A program made the translations under genes and the position numbers. The notes under the pieces are model-generated. The model worked only from the letters and a program-made list of their open reading frames with translations, had not been told where the DNA came from and did not search any database. Source: an uncultured Bacteroidales bacterium (GTDB taxonomy: Bacteria; Bacteroidota; Bacteroidia; Bacteroidales; Paludibacteraceae). From it: 64,000 bases of DNA. Shown here piece after piece: positions 1 to 8,386 of this stretch. The stretch is from NCBI GenBank assembly GCA_902800525.1, contig CADCEV010000004.1, positions 62,001-126,000 on the forward strand, in the 5' to 3' direction. The first letter of the stretch is position 1; the number at the start of each line of letters is the position of its first letter.

Positions 1-474
1 CTTCCACCAAACATTACTCTTTTAGGCTCTACGTTTGCCAATTGTATCAGTTTACAAAATGTCACTTTGCCCGACTCGCTCCAGATAATCCGCAGACTCA
101 CTTTTTTAAATTGTCAAAGTCTGCGCTCTATCACTATTCCCGAGAAGGTATCAGAGGTTAACACGCAAGCATTCAAAGATTGTCCGGCTTTGGACACCAT
201 TCGTGTCTTGGCTGTCGAACCTCCGACAGCCACATCGGAATCTTTCACAGGAATGGATAAGTCCTCTTGCGTACTTTTGGTCCCGGCTTCTTCCATTGAT
301 TTGTACCGCGAAGCCGAGTGTTGGAAGGATTTTAATGTACAGCCGCTTGATTCCCCAACGGGCATAGGAGCATCCACTGTACTGCCTAAATCCGGCAAAA
401 TCCTCCATAACGGACAAGTTTATATCGTACGAGGCGACAACACCTATACGCTGCAAGGACAAGAGCTTAAGTAA
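1..474 (+). CDS. BspA-like leucine-rich-repeat surface protein, C-terminal part (5' end outside window)
   Basis: The reading frame is open from base 1 to the TAA at 472-474, so this is the last ~157 residues of a longer protein; the TTG at 67 is only an internal codon. The repeats have the pattern of the LRR_5/BspA family, with turns such as 'F.NC.SL..ITIP' and 'AFKDCPALDTI', found in secreted or cell-surface proteins of Bacteroidales. After the repeats comes a segment beginning VLAVEPPTA, followed by a short C-terminal tail (K-I-L-H-N-G-Q-V-Y-I...G-Q-E-L-K). The same kind of tail ends the protein at 29493-30782, which suggests a common export or anchoring signal, possibly for type IX secretion. 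The family call is firm; the cargo function is unknown. A strong hairpin terminator follows 33 bases downstream. Confidence 0.8.
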   Translation, partial: LPPNITLLGSTFANCISLQNVTLPDSLQIIRRLTFLNCQSLRSITIPEKVSEVNTQAFKDCPALDTIRVLAVEPPTATSESFTGMDKSSCVLLVPASSIDLYREAECWKDFNVQPLDSPTGIGASTVLPKSGKILHNGQVYIVRGDNTYTLQGQELK

Positions 475-506
475 AGGATAAGGGAACGATGTTCTGAATA
501 CAAAGA

Positions 507-537
507 AAACAAGTGGCAGAAATGTCACTTGTTTTTT
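507..537 (+). terminator. Rho-independent terminator after the BspA-like gene
   Basis: A 12-base-pair stem (507-518 with 523-534, one G-U pair) closed by a GAAA tetraloop runs directly into seven T residues. It lies 33 bases after the stop codon of the upstream gene and reads on the forward strand. Confidence 0.85.
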
Positions 538-758
538 TCAAAAATCTTAATACGTTCGTACATTTTTCGGGGCAAAAAAGGGCGATTTTTGAGTCGGTTG
601 TCGCTCGCTTGTCTCTCGCTTGTGTCCCGTACGTCGCTCGTGTTTGCCTAAATCTTAATAATCGGCAATTAAAGTACCAAGTGACAAAGTACAAAATACT
701 AATTTTAACGCCTAAATTAAGTAATTTTATAATTAGTAACAATTTTATTACTAATTTA
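538..758. other. Gene-free spacer between terminator and leuS promoter
   Basis: No credible gene is seen. At about 596-620 there is a short tandem repeat with an 11-base unit (TCGCTCGCTTG / TCTCTCGCTTG). The rest is AT-rich. Short forward and reverse open frames through here have no recognisable protein features. Confidence 0.6.
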
Positions 759-790
759 TTTGTTAGTTTCATTTTTTTTTCGTACCTTTG
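759..790 (+). promoter_or_regulatory. leuS promoter
   Basis: TTTG at 759-762, a 20-base gap and TACCTTTG at 783-790 match the Bacteroidota sigma-ABfr type promoter. The leader to the leuS ATG is about 80 bases and contains repeats of the word GTAAAT. Confidence 0.8.
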
Positions 791-879
791 CACTCGCAAA
801 GGTCAATGAGAAAATAATCCAATGACCAAATCGTAAATAAACCGTACATCGTAAATTTGTAAATTGTAAATTTAACTAT

Positions 880-3633
880 ATGGAATACAACTTTAGTGAC
901 ATTGAGAAAAAGTGGCAAAAAGCGTGGGAGGAGAACGGGGTTTATACCGTTTCCAATGAATCCGACAAGCCGCACTACTATGTGTTGGACATGTTCCCTT
1001 ATCCTTCGGGAGCGGGATTGCATGTCGGTCACCCATTAGGCTACATCGCCAGCGATATTTACAGCCGTTACAAACGTCTGAAGGGCTTTAACGTGTTGCA
1101 CCCGATGGGTTTTGACTCCTATGGTCTGCCGGCGGAGCAATACGCTATTCAGACCGGACAACACCCGGAGAAAACGACGTTCGAGAACATCGACCGCTAT
1201 ATTTCGCAGCTCAAGAAAATTGGTTTCTGCTACGACTGGAACCGCGAGGTGCGTACGTGCGATCCGAAGTTCTACAAATGGACCCAATGGGCGTTCGTGC
1301 AGATGTTCAACAGCTATTTCGACCCGAAGACGCAGAAAGCACAGCCGATTAGCAAGTTGATCGCGGAGTTCGAGGCGAATGACCCGAAATGGGTAACCAT
1401 GAGCGAGAAAGAGCAGCAGGAGAAACTGATGAACTATCGCATCGCTTATCTGGCAGATACAAAAGTGAACTGGTGTCCGAAACTCGGAACGGTGCTCGCC
1501 AATGATGAGGTGAGCGAGGGTTTGAGCGTCCGCGGCGGTTATCCGGTAGAGCAACGTGTGATGAGGCAGTGGTGTCTGCGCGTGAGCGCTTATGCCGGAC
1601 GCTTGTTGGAGGGTTTGGACCGCATCGACTGGACCGAATCCCTCAAAGAGACCCAGCGTAACTGGATCGGTCGTTCTGAAGGAGCTGAGATGCAGTTCAA
1701 CGTGAAAGGTCAAGACGCACCATTTACCATCTTTACCACCCGTGCGGATACGGTGTTTGGGGTGACGTTTATGGTTCTTGCGCCGGAAAGCGAGTATGTC
1801 AGCCGCGTCGTAACGCCGGAGCAGAAAGCGGAAGTGGATGCTTATCTGGCACGCTGCAAGAACCGCACGGAGCGTGAGCGTATTGCGGATAGAAAAGTAA
1901 CGGGTGTGTTTACAGGAAGCTATGCCATTAACCCGCTGACACAAGGCGAGATACCTATTTATATTTCCGATTACGTGCTTGCGGGCTACGGAACAGGCGC
2001 TATCATGGCGGTTCCGGCACATGACAGCCGCGACTACGCGTTTGCCAAACATTTCAACCTGCCGATTATTCCGCTGATTGAAGGAGTGGATGTTTCTGAG
2101 GAGTCGTTCGACGCGAAAGAAGGCAAGATGATCAACTCCGGTTTCCTCAACGGCATGGAGGTCAAGGACGCTATTCAGGCGATGAAGGAGTATATCACGA
2201 ACACCGGTATCGGTCGCGTGAAAGTCAATTATCGTCTGCGTGACGCTATTTTCAGCCGTCAGCGTTATTGGGGTGAACCCTTCCCGGTGTATTACAAGGA
2301 CGGCATGCCTTATACCTTGCCGGAAGACAAGTTGCCGCTGGAGTTGCCGGAAGTGAAAGACTTCAAGCCGACCGCCGATGGTCGTCCGCCGTTGGGCAAT
2401 GCAGAGAACTGGGAGTATGAAGGCAATCCGCTTGAATTGTGTACCATGCCGGGCTTTGCCGGTTCGTCGGCTTATTATCTCCGTTACATGGATCCGCATA
2501 ATGAGGACGCACTTGTGGGCAAACAGGCGAACGACTACTGGCGTCAGGTGGATCTGTATCTGGGCGGTTCAGAGCACGCAACGGGACACTTGATTTACAG
2601 CCGTTTCTGGAATAAGTTCCTCTATGATCTCGGCTATGTGTGCGAGGATGAGCCGTTCAAGAAGTTGATCAATCAGGGCATGATTCAAGGCCGCTCGAAC
2701 TTCGTCTATCGTTACATAGGCGAGGGTGCGACGGGTAACCTGTATATCAGTTACAACCTCATCGAGAACCCCGAGTACAAGGACAAAGTGCAACCGATTC
2801 ACGTGAATGTGAATATCGTCAACAACGACGTGCTGGACATCAATGCTTTCCGCGCATGGATGCCGGAGTTCAAGAACGCCGAGTTCGTCTTTGCGGATGG
2901 TACGTCGTCCGAGTTAACGGGCTACACCGCCGGCGCGAAACAGTATATATGCGGCTGGGCGGTAGAGAAGATGTCTAAGTCGATGTTCAACGTCGTCAAC
3001 CCCGATGATGTTATCGCGAAGTTCGGAGCAGATACCTTGCGTCTGTATGAGATGTTCCTCGGCCCGCTGGAGATGTCCAAACCGTGGGACACGAACGGCA
3101 TCGATGGTGTGCATCGTTTCCTCCGCCGCTTGTGGAACATGTACGAGAACATCGTGGAGGAAGAACCGACGAAAGAAGAACTCAAGAGCCTGCACAAGCT
3201 CATTAAGAAGATCACGTGGGACATTGAGAACTTCTCGTTCAATACCTCTATCCCTGCGTTCATGATCGCGCAGAACGAACTCTCCGCACTCAAGTGCAAC
3301 AAACGTGCAATCCTTGAACCGATTGCTATCCTTCTTGCGCCGTACGCTCCGCACATCGCCGAGGAGGCATGGCATCGTTGTGGCAATGAGAGTTTTGTGG
3401 TGAATGCCGAATGGCCGGAGTGCAACGAAGCGTACCTCGTTGAGGACAGCCAGAAGTACCCGGTTCAGTTCAACGGCAAAGTGCGTTTCACCTTCGAGTG
3501 CCCGAAAGACACGCCGAAAGAGGAAGTCGAGAAACTTGTCCTCGCGCACGAAGACACCGCGAAGTACCTCGCCGGCAACGCGATCAAAAAAATCATCGTC
3601 GTTCCCGGTAGGATTGTCAACATTGTGATGTAA
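880..3633 (+). CDS. leuS: Leucyl-tRNA synthetase
   Basis: Cytoplasmic class I aminoacyl-tRNA synthetase that charges tRNA-Leu with leucine using ATP. The product is 917 residues, in the range of Bacteroidota LeuRS. The HIGH-type signature is HVGH near residues 47-50, inside [13 protein letters not shown]. The KMSKS loop is at about 697-701. Between them lies the large CP1 editing insertion (about 230-430, with the T-rich [12 protein letters not shown] stretch). The ATG at 880 follows an AT-rich leader and is the first start after the promoter. The next gene starts 10 bases after the stop, so an ORF6N gene is probably co-transcribed. The reverse strand carries long open frames through this GC-rich gene that are only shadows. 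Confidence 0.98.
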   Translation: MEYNFSDIEKKWQKAWEENGVYTVSNESDKPHYYVLDMFPYPSGAGLHVGHPLGYIASDIYSRYKRLKGFNVLHPMGFDSYGLPAEQYAIQTGQHPEKTTFENIDRYISQLKKIGFCYDWNREVRTCDPKFYKWTQWAFVQMFNSYFDPKTQKAQPISKLIAEFEANDPKWVTMSEKEQQEKLMNYRIAYLADTKVNWCPKLGTVLANDEVSEGLSVRGGYPVEQRVMRQWCLRVSAYAGRLLEGLDRIDWTESLKETQRNWIGRSEGAEMQFNVKGQDAPFTIFTTRADTVFGVTFMVLAPESEYVSRVVTPEQKAEVDAYLARCKNRTERERIADRKVTGVFTGSYAINPLTQGEIPIYISDYVLAGYGTGAIMAVPAHDSRDYAFAKHFNLPIIPLIEGVDVSEESFDAKEGKMINSGFLNGMEVKDAIQAMKEYITNTGIGRVKVNYRLRDAIFSRQRYWGEPFPVYYKDGMPYTLPEDKLPLELPEVKDFKPTADGRPPLGNAENWEYEGNPLELCTMPGFAGSSAYYLRYMDPHNEDALVGKQANDYWRQVDLYLGGSEHATGHLIYSRFWNKFLYDLGYVCEDEPFKKLINQGMIQGRSNFVYRYIGEGATGNLYISYNLIENPEYKDKVQPIHVNVNIVNNDVLDINAFRAWMPEFKNAEFVFADGTSSELTGYTAGAKQYICGWAVEKMSKSMFNVVNPDDVIAKFGADTLRLYEMFLGPLEMSKPWDTNGIDGVHRFLRRLWNMYENIVEEEPTKEELKSLHKLIKKITWDIENFSFNTSIPAFMIAQNELSALKCNKRAILEPIAILLAPYAPHIAEEAWHRCGNESFVVNAEWPECNEAYLVEDSQKYPVQFNGKVRFTFECPKDTPKEEVEKLVLAHEDTAKYLAGNAIKKIIVVPGRIVNIVM

Positions 3634-3643
3634 CCACCACACT

Positions 3644-4639
3644 ATGGCAAAGAAGAAGGACATAGAAAAAGTCGAGTCCGCTCCATTGCAACCTTTGGAG
3701 AATATTGAAAACCTCATCCAAGTCATTCGCGGCAAGCAAGTAATTCTTGACCGCGACTTGGCGAGGTTGTATGGTGTGGAAACTAAGCGTCTCAATCAAC
3801 AAGTACAGCGTAATATAGAGCGTTTCCCTGCGGACTTTATGTTCCAACTATCCAAAGAGGAGGCAGAACTTTCAAGGTCACAATTTGCGACCTTGAACGA
3901 TGAGGAGGAAAACTTGAAGTCGCAATTTGCGACATCAAGTGAAGATTCTTCAAGGTCACAAATTGCAACCTTGAACGCAAGAGGTAGTAATATAAAATAT
4001 TTACCTTACGCCTTCACGGAAAACGGTATTGCGATGTTGAGTAGCGTACTTCGTTCCCCGATAGCGATTGCCACTAATATCCAGATCATGCGTGCGTTCA
4101 CGGCGATGAGGCGCTTCATTGCGGCTAACGCACAAGTGTTTCAACGGCTGGAAGTTATTGAGCACACACAACTAAGTTTAGCCGCCCACAAGGAGGAGGC
4201 GGATAAGAAGTTTGAAGAAATCTTCCGCCGTTTGGATGATGGCAGTGTCACGCCGAAACAAGGGATTTTTTATGACGGTCAGATTTTCGATGCCTATGTA
4301 TTTATTACGGAACGCGTGCGCGAGGCGAAAAGACGTATTGTACTGATAGACAATTACATAGACGAAAGTGTCTTTACCATATTGGATAAGCATGCAAAAG
4401 GAGTGAAAGCTAAGATTTACACCAAGAACTTCACGCGGCAGTTGTCTCTTGATTTAGAGAAGCACAATGCCCAATATGCCCCGATAGAGGTGGAGCCTTT
4501 CGATCGCTCGCATGACCGTTTCCTCTGCATTGACGATACCGTTTATCATATCGGAGCGAGCCTCAAAGACCTCGGCAAGAAATGGTTTGCCTTCGCCAAA
4601 ATGGAATTAACAACCGATGAATTATTAACTAAGATATAA
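3644..4639 (+). CDS. ORF6N domain-containing protein
   Basis: 331 residues. The N-terminal ~130 residues carry the ORF6N (KilA-N-type) pattern: ENLIQVIRGKQVILDRDLA, LYGVETKRLNQQVQRN, RFPADFMFQLS and the closing AFTENGIAMLSSVL motif. The domain is known from phage antirepressor-like proteins, and free-standing chromosomal copies are common in Bacteroidota. The C-terminal ~150 residues look like a second module of unknown role (FYDGQIFDAYVFI..., then a 'VYHIGASLKDLGKKWFAF' end that resembles a PLD-like or ORF6N-associated C-terminal domain). Between residues about 78 and 110 the sequence S/K-S-Q-[FI]-A-T occurs three times, encoded by near-identical DNA. The gene starts 10 bases after leuS. DNA binding is expected from the family; the target is unknown. 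Confidence 0.85.
   Translation: MAKKKDIEKVESAPLQPLENIENLIQVIRGKQVILDRDLARLYGVETKRLNQQVQRNIERFPADFMFQLSKEEAELSRSQFATLNDEEENLKSQFATSSEDSSRSQIATLNARGSNIKYLPYAFTENGIAMLSSVLRSPIAIATNIQIMRAFTAMRRFIAANAQVFQRLEVIEHTQLSLAAHKEEADKKFEEIFRRLDDGSVTPKQGIFYDGQIFDAYVFITERVREAKRRIVLIDNYIDESVFTILDKHAKGVKAKIYTKNFTRQLSLDLEKHNAQYAPIEVEPFDRSHDRFLCIDDTVYHIGASLKDLGKKWFAFAKMELTTDELLTKI
3877..3976. repeat. Triplicated SQ-A-T coding repeat inside the ORF6N gene
   Basis: Three imperfect copies of TCAAGGTCACAATTTGCGAC (one reading AAGTCGCAATTTGCGACATC) occur within 100 bases. Spacing keeps the frame. Copy-number change would lengthen or shorten a loop between the two halves of the DNA-binding domain. Confidence 0.75.
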
Positions 4640-4748
4640 ATCCACACGCGTAGTGACGCGCGATAACATATTGATTAAAAGAAGCGTTTGCTTTACTCTT
4701 TAAGAGAAAAACAAATCTTTTTGTGTGAATGAGAGAATCTATAAATAG

Positions 4749-4771
4749 CGGGCAGCCATGATGGTTGCCCG
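4749..4771. terminator. Hairpin between convergent genes
   Basis: A nine-pair stem (CGGGCAGCC / GGTTGCCCG, one G-U) with a five-base loop lies between the convergent ORF6N and htrA genes. It lacks a clean T-run on either side, so it is a probable rather than a proven terminator. Confidence 0.5.
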
Positions 4772-4819
4772 ATATTCTTAATAATCGTCGCTTTTTGTGC
4801 TTACCTGACGCGTACGGAT

Positions 4820-4875
4820 CTGATACGGGAAAGATACGGAACGATAGACCGACGAGATACCGACGAGATACCGTG
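4820..4875. repeat. Short tandem repeat, 11-base unit
   Basis: GATAGACCGAC / GAGATACCGAC / GAGATACCGTG form two to three adjoining 11-base copies, preceded by related GATACGG words. It lies in the spacer just beyond the htrA stop codon. No function is evident; similar 11-base arrays occur at 58429-58484 and 59370-59414. Confidence 0.6.
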
Positions 4876-4915
4876 ATTAAATCTTAATAACTGAACACTT
4901 AATAAACGTACATTT

Positions 4916-6403
4916 CTACTCTGCCAAATTGACAGCATAATAGCGGACGCGGCCTTGAGGTGTACAGCCGGTAATGAAGAGGACGCGGTCACGCTCGGAA
5001 GCGGAATTGGCACGACGGACGATTTCGTTGAGATCCTCTTCTGTGCGGACAGAATGGTTATTGACCTTGAGGATGATGAAGTCCGCCGGTACGCCGGCAC
5101 TCTTCAGTTTACCCGCTTTGAGGGACTTGATCTGCAGACCGTAGTTGATACCCAAACGTTCTTTCTGTGCATCGGTCAGTTCGGAGAAAGTAGCACCCAA
5201 GACGGACGCTTTATCCTCTGCGGAGATGACACCTGTGCCGCCTTCGCGGTTGGTCAGCGTGGCTTGGACGGTAATAGTTTTGCCTTCGCGAAGAAGTGTG
5301 ACAGAAACCACATCTCCCGGACGATGACGACCGATATGTTCCTGCAGGTCGGTGCCTGTCTTGACGGCTGCGTCGTCAATGCGTGTGATCACATCGCCGC
5401 TCTGAATGCCGGCTTTCTCCGCCGCCCCTTCCGGCACTACACGCTCCACGTACGCGCCTTGTAACGTGCTGAGTTTCTTCTCTTTCTGCAGTTCGGACGT
5501 AATCTCGCGCATCTGTACGCCGAGGATAGCGCGCTGCACAATACCGTACTGGCGGATGTCGCTAACCACTTTCTGCACAATGCTCGTCGGAACAGCAAAA
5601 CTATAGCCCGAATACGAACCTGTCCGTGAGGCGATAGCGGTGTTGATACCCACCAGTTCGCCGCGTGTATTGACCAATGCACCGCCGGAGTTGCCGGGGT
5701 TGACTGCCGCGTCGGTCTGGATGAACGACTCAATTTTCATCTCCGCATTGAGGATATTGATGTTACGCGCTTTGGCGGACACGATACCTGCTGTGACGGT
5801 CGAAGTCAGGTTAAACGGATTGCCGACAGCGAGTACCCATTCGCCGACCCGCAGGTCGTCCGAGTTGCCCATGAGGATCACCGGCAGGTTGGTCTCGTCA
5901 ATCTTCAGAAGCGCGATGTCCGTGTTCGGGTCGGTACCCACCAGCGTCGCCGTGTATTCGCGTTTGTCGTTGAGCACAACTTGAATCTGGTCCGCGCGGT
6001 CAATGACGTGATTATTGGTAACAATATATCCGTCCTTGGAGATGATCACACCTGAACCGGAAGCCTGTTGTGTCGGCATTTCGCGTTGCTGACCCGGACG
6101 ACCGAAGAAGAACTCAAAGATATCCATCTGCTGCGACGATACCTGATTGCGGTACGTCGTCTTGACGTGTACCACGGCATTGACGGATAATTCCGCCGCT
6201 TGCGTAAAATCCGTCTCTCCTGCCTGTGGCAAAGAAGCGAAGCGGCTATAAGCGACCGGGATTCCGAGGGAATCATTTGAGGATTTGAGAATTTGAAGAT
6301 TTGAAGATTGCAGATTGCCGTATTTCAGCACGGTGAGCGTTGTTCCGGCACTAACGGCTGCTATGAGCAGCACGACGCCTAAAAATCTAAATAACTTTTT
6401 CAT
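4916..6403 (-). CDS. htrA: HtrA/DegQ-type periplasmic serine protease
   Basis: 495 residues. It degrades or refolds damaged envelope proteins in the periplasm. An N-terminal signal sequence covers residues 1-27 (MKKLFRF then a hydrophobic stretch). The trypsin-like domain has the triad His132 (in TNNHVID), Asp162 (in TDIALLK) and Ser239 (in GNSGGALVN). Two PDZ domains follow at roughly 290-385 and 400-490. Just after the signal peptide, residues 30-44 (NLQSSNLQILKSSND) are encoded by a short AT-rich direct repeat, an unusual low-complexity insert. The family call is firm; which Deg paralogue it is remains uncertain. No convincing Bacteroidota promoter was found immediately upstream on the reverse strand. 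Confidence 0.95.
   Translation of the reverse strand: MKKLFRFLGVVLLIAAVSAGTTLTVLKYGNLQSSNLQILKSSNDSLGIPVAYSRFASLPQAGETDFTQAAELSVNAVVHVKTTYRNQVSSQQMDIFEFFFGRPGQQREMPTQQASGSGVIISKDGYIVTNNHVIDRADQIQVVLNDKREYTATLVGTDPNTDIALLKIDETNLPVILMGNSDDLRVGEWVLAVGNPFNLTSTVTAGIVSAKARNINILNAEMKIESFIQTDAAVNPGNSGGALVNTRGELVGINTAIASRTGSYSGYSFAVPTSIVQKVVSDIRQYGIVQRAILGVQMREITSELQKEKKLSTLQGAYVERVVPEGAAEKAGIQSGDVITRIDDAAVKTGTDLQEHIGRHRPGDVVSVTLLREGKTITVQATLTNREGGTGVISAEDKASVLGATFSELTDAQKERLGINYGLQIKSLKAGKLKSAGVPADFIILKVNNHSVRTEEDLNEIVRRANSASERDRVLFITGCTPQGRVRYYAVNLAE
6275..6317. repeat. AT-rich direct repeat inside the htrA coding sequence
   Basis: The words GAGGATTTGAGAATTTGAAGA and TTTGAAGATTGCAGATTG form a degenerate repeat of about 8-9 bases. 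Read on the reverse strand it encodes residues 30-44 of the protease, between signal peptide and catalytic domain, without breaking the frame. Confidence 0.7.
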
Positions 6404-6493
6404 AGTTCCGTAAATTTAAATATGCAAAAAGTGTACTACAAACTTCGTGCCAAAGAAAAAATAGCACTTTCTGAATACTTTTTTGCGCAGTTT

Positions 6494-6525
6494 CTTGCAT
6501 ATTCGAAAAAAAAGTAGTAACTTTG
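6494..6525 (+). promoter_or_regulatory. Orphan forward promoter upstream of tRNA-Lys region
   Basis: CTTG at 6494-6497, a 20-base gap and TAACTTTG at 6518-6525 fit the local promoter pattern, including the extended CTTGCATAT word. No gene follows in this direction: only a 3-codon frame (ATG at 6552), then a hairpin at 6572-6591 and the tRNA-Lys gene in antisense. It may drive a short RNA or be a relic. Confidence 0.55.
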
Positions 6526-6561
6526 CAAGCAAATTAGTTGAAGAAGAGGAAATGAGCGCAT

Positions 6562-6591
6562 AAAAACAAAAAAGAGAGCCGAAACTCTCTT
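6562..6591 (-). terminator. Terminator of tRNA-Lys
   Basis: On the reverse strand a seven-pair stem (AAGAGAG / CTCTCTT) with a six-base loop is followed by a T-rich run (TTTTGTTTTTA). It begins six bases after the end of the tRNA. Confidence 0.85.
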
Positions 6592-6596
6592 CCTTG

Positions 6597-6669
6597 TGAA
6601 CCAGCTGGGGCTCGAACCCAGGACCCCATCCTTAAAAGGGATGTGCTCTACCTGCTGAGCTACTGATTC
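6597..6669 (-). tRNA. trnK: tRNA-Lys (anticodon TTT)
   Basis: A 73-base cloverleaf reads on the reverse strand: acceptor GAATCAG pairs with CTGGTTC (T-G allowed), D stem GCTC/GAGC, anticodon stem CATCC/GGATG around loop CTTTTAA giving anticodon TTT, and T stem CTGGG/CCCAG around TTCGAGC. The 3' CCA is not encoded and must be added. It has its own promoter and terminator. Confidence 0.97.
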
Positions 6670-6694
6670 CCGGCTTTTTTTTCAAAAGCGGGTG

Positions 6695-6726
6695 CAAAGG
6701 TACTACATTTTTTTGACATACGCAAA
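6695..6726 (-). promoter_or_regulatory. tRNA-Lys promoter
   Basis: Reverse-strand TTTGCGTATGTC (ending at 6726) and TACCTTTG (6702 down to 6695) have the standard spacing and sit about 25 bases before the tRNA 5' end. The extended TTTGCRTATGTC word matches that of other promoters in the window. Confidence 0.85.
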
Positions 6727-6783
6727 TTTTTTTGAATATTTTTTTAAAAAAAAGAACTTTTCGGGCATTTTTACCCAAAATTT

Positions 6784-8139
6784 ATGGAAATTAGACTAAA
6801 ATATACGCGTCGTAAGACATCTAACGTACAAGTCGGCAACATCTTCATCGGCTCCGACTACCCCATCCGAATTCAGACGATGGCGAACACTTCCACGAAC
6901 GATATTGACGCTTCTGTCGATCAAGCGCGACGTTGCATCGAGGCAGGAACAGAACTGCTGCGGTTCACCACACAGGGACTTCGCGAAGTGGAATCGCTCA
7001 AAGAGATCCACGCACAAGTGCTGACAGCTGTTCCGCTGGTGGCGGACGTGCATTTCAATTCCGAAGTGGCGGATGCCGCAGCGGAAGTGGTAGAGGCGGT
7101 TCGTATCAACCCGGGAAACTACAGCAAAGACGCCTCCAAACTGAAGGAGCGTTTCATACACCTATTAGATATATGTCGCGCGCACGAGACCGCAATCCGC
7201 ATCGGCGTCAACCATGGTTCGCTATCCGAACGGATGATGGACAAATACGGCGACACGCCGGAAGGCATGGTGGCATCCGTCATGGAGTTTCTGCATATTG
7301 CCGTGGAGCAGGATTTTAAGAATATCGTCATTTCCGTCAAGGCTTCCAACACACGCGTCATGGTCGAGACCGTGCGTCTCTTGGTCAAAACGATGAACAA
7401 AGAGCACATGGCTTTCCCGCTCCACCTCGGTGTAACGGAAGCCGGAGAAGGCGAAGACGGACGTATCAAATCGGCGGTCGGAATAGGTGCTTTGTTGGCG
7501 GACGGCATCGGTGACACGATCCGTGTAAGCCTCAGCGAAGCACCTGAGAATGAGATACCTGTAGCGCAAGAGTTGGTGGATTATTTCGTGGACGAAGACT
7601 CCGTGCGCTACGATGGATCGGTGACCGCAGAAGTTTGGGATAACATCGGCGGTTTGGTGGAAGTGCGCTATTCGTCGCTGGAGAATAACTGGGAGACTTT
7701 CTGTTTGCAAGCCGCAGCGGAATGCGGACGCTTGCTTTGGGAGTTCAAAGCTTCCGAACTAACGCTCATCAACCCGAATTTCTCGGAGAACAAACTGAAT
7801 TTCCTGAGCAAGGACATCCTGCAAGCCGCGCGCGTGCGTATTTATAAAACGGAGTATATCTCCTGTCCGGGTTGCGGACGGACGATGTTCAACTTGGAGG
7901 AGACGATCCACAAAGTGAAAGCCGCCACCGCTCATCTCACAGGTCTCAAGATCGCCGTCATGGGCTGTATAGTGAACGGTCCCGGTGAGATGGCGGATGC
8001 TGATTACGGCTATGTGGGAGCCGGTCGTGACCGCATTTCCCTCTATCGCGGCAAAGAGTGCGTCCTCAAAAACATCCCGCAGGAAGAAGCCGTCACCCAA
8101 CTCCTCGCCCTCATCGAAAGCGACCAAAACGGCAAATAG
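6784..8139 (+). CDS. ispG: 4-hydroxy-3-methylbut-2-enyl diphosphate synthase
   Basis: Penultimate enzyme of the MEP isoprenoid pathway; it reductively opens methylerythritol cyclodiphosphate with a [4Fe-4S] cluster. The N-terminal TIM barrel begins near residue 20 (PIRIQTMANT) and includes VADVHF and RINPGN. The C-terminal cluster domain has Cys361 and Cys364 (CPGCGR), Cys395 and the Glu of NGPGE near 404. At 451 residues it is longer than the two-domain bacterial enzyme (about 370) but much shorter than the form with a large inserted domain that I expect for Bacteroidota (about 600); only a ~60-80-residue linker (about 255-340) stands between the domains. Function is firm. A hairpin terminator follows. 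Confidence 0.96.
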   Translation: MEIRLKYTRRKTSNVQVGNIFIGSDYPIRIQTMANTSTNDIDASVDQARRCIEAGTELLRFTTQGLREVESLKEIHAQVLTAVPLVADVHFNSEVADAAAEVVEAVRINPGNYSKDASKLKERFIHLLDICRAHETAIRIGVNHGSLSERMMDKYGDTPEGMVASVMEFLHIAVEQDFKNIVISVKASNTRVMVETVRLLVKTMNKEHMAFPLHLGVTEAGEGEDGRIKSAVGIGALLADGIGDTIRVSLSEAPENEIPVAQELVDYFVDEDSVRYDGSVTAEVWDNIGGLVEVRYSSLENNWETFCLQAAAECGRLLWEFKASELTLINPNFSENKLNFLSKDILQAARVRIYKTEYISCPGCGRTMFNLEETIHKVKAATAHLTGLKIAVMGCIVNGPGEMADADYGYVGAGRDRISLYRGKECVLKNIPQEEAVTQLLALIESDQNGK

Positions 8140-8173
8140 GATCAATCTGTCTGCCGAATTTTGAATTCCAATT

Positions 8174-8210
8174 AGGCGCAAAGGCTCAAACCTTTGCGCC
8201 TTTTACTTTT
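8174..8210 (+). terminator. Terminator after ispG
   Basis: A ten-pair perfect stem, GGCGCAAAGG (8175-8184) with CCTTTGCGCC (8191-8200), loop CTCAAA, then TTTT. A diverged copy of the same hairpin occurs at 10170-10208 after the kinase gene. Confidence 0.85.
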
Positions 8211-8244
8211 TCTTTGTCCTATTATCGCAAAAAATGCAGATTTA

Positions 8245-8275
8245 TTTGCATATCTCAGAAAAAGTTGTACCTTTG
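8245..8275 (+). promoter_or_regulatory. Orphan forward promoter before the HTH gene's 3' end
   Basis: TTTGCATATCTC at 8245 and TACCTTTG at 8268-8275 (19-base gap) form a strong promoter by the local standard. Downstream the only annotated gene lies on the other strand and converges, so the transcript would be non-coding or encode at most a 20-residue peptide (ATG 8343, stop 8403-8405). Just after the predicted start the sequence holds nested inverted repeats: TTTACGT-G-ACGTAAA at 8284-8298 and CGTGACG/CGTCACG at 8288-8308. Confidence 0.65.
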
Positions 8276-8283
8276 CAGCGAAT

Positions 8284-8350
8284 TTTACGTGACGTAAATT
8301 CCGTCACGGGAATCACGACATACATAAAACCATCATAATCAATGTTTTAT
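8284..8350 (+). ncRNA. Possible small RNA leader with nested inverted repeats
   Basis: Downstream of the orphan promoter lie two overlapping inverted repeats (8284-8298 and 8288-8308) and a seven-pair stem ATAAAAC/GTTTTAT (8324-8330 with 8344-8350). No T-run ends it. If transcribed it would run antisense into the end of the HTH gene. The RNA is an inference from promoter plus folding only. Confidence 0.3.
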
Positions 8351-8386
8351 GACGACAAATACCCCCATACCCCAAAATATAGCTTG

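Noticed and set aside
1036-2499. 487-codon open frame on the reverse strand within leuS
   Set aside because: It is antisense to a certain leuS gene, has no recognisable protein features and arises from the GC-rich third codon positions.
3644-4639. Prophage boundary suggested by the ORF6N domain
   Set aside because: No integrase, phage structural genes or attachment repeats nearby; free-standing ORF6N proteins are common in Bacteroidota.
6404-6480. htrA promoter on the reverse strand
   Set aside because: TTTGGCACGA and a degraded TACACTTTTTG are present, but two of the key bases of the -7 box do not match, so it is not reported as a feature.
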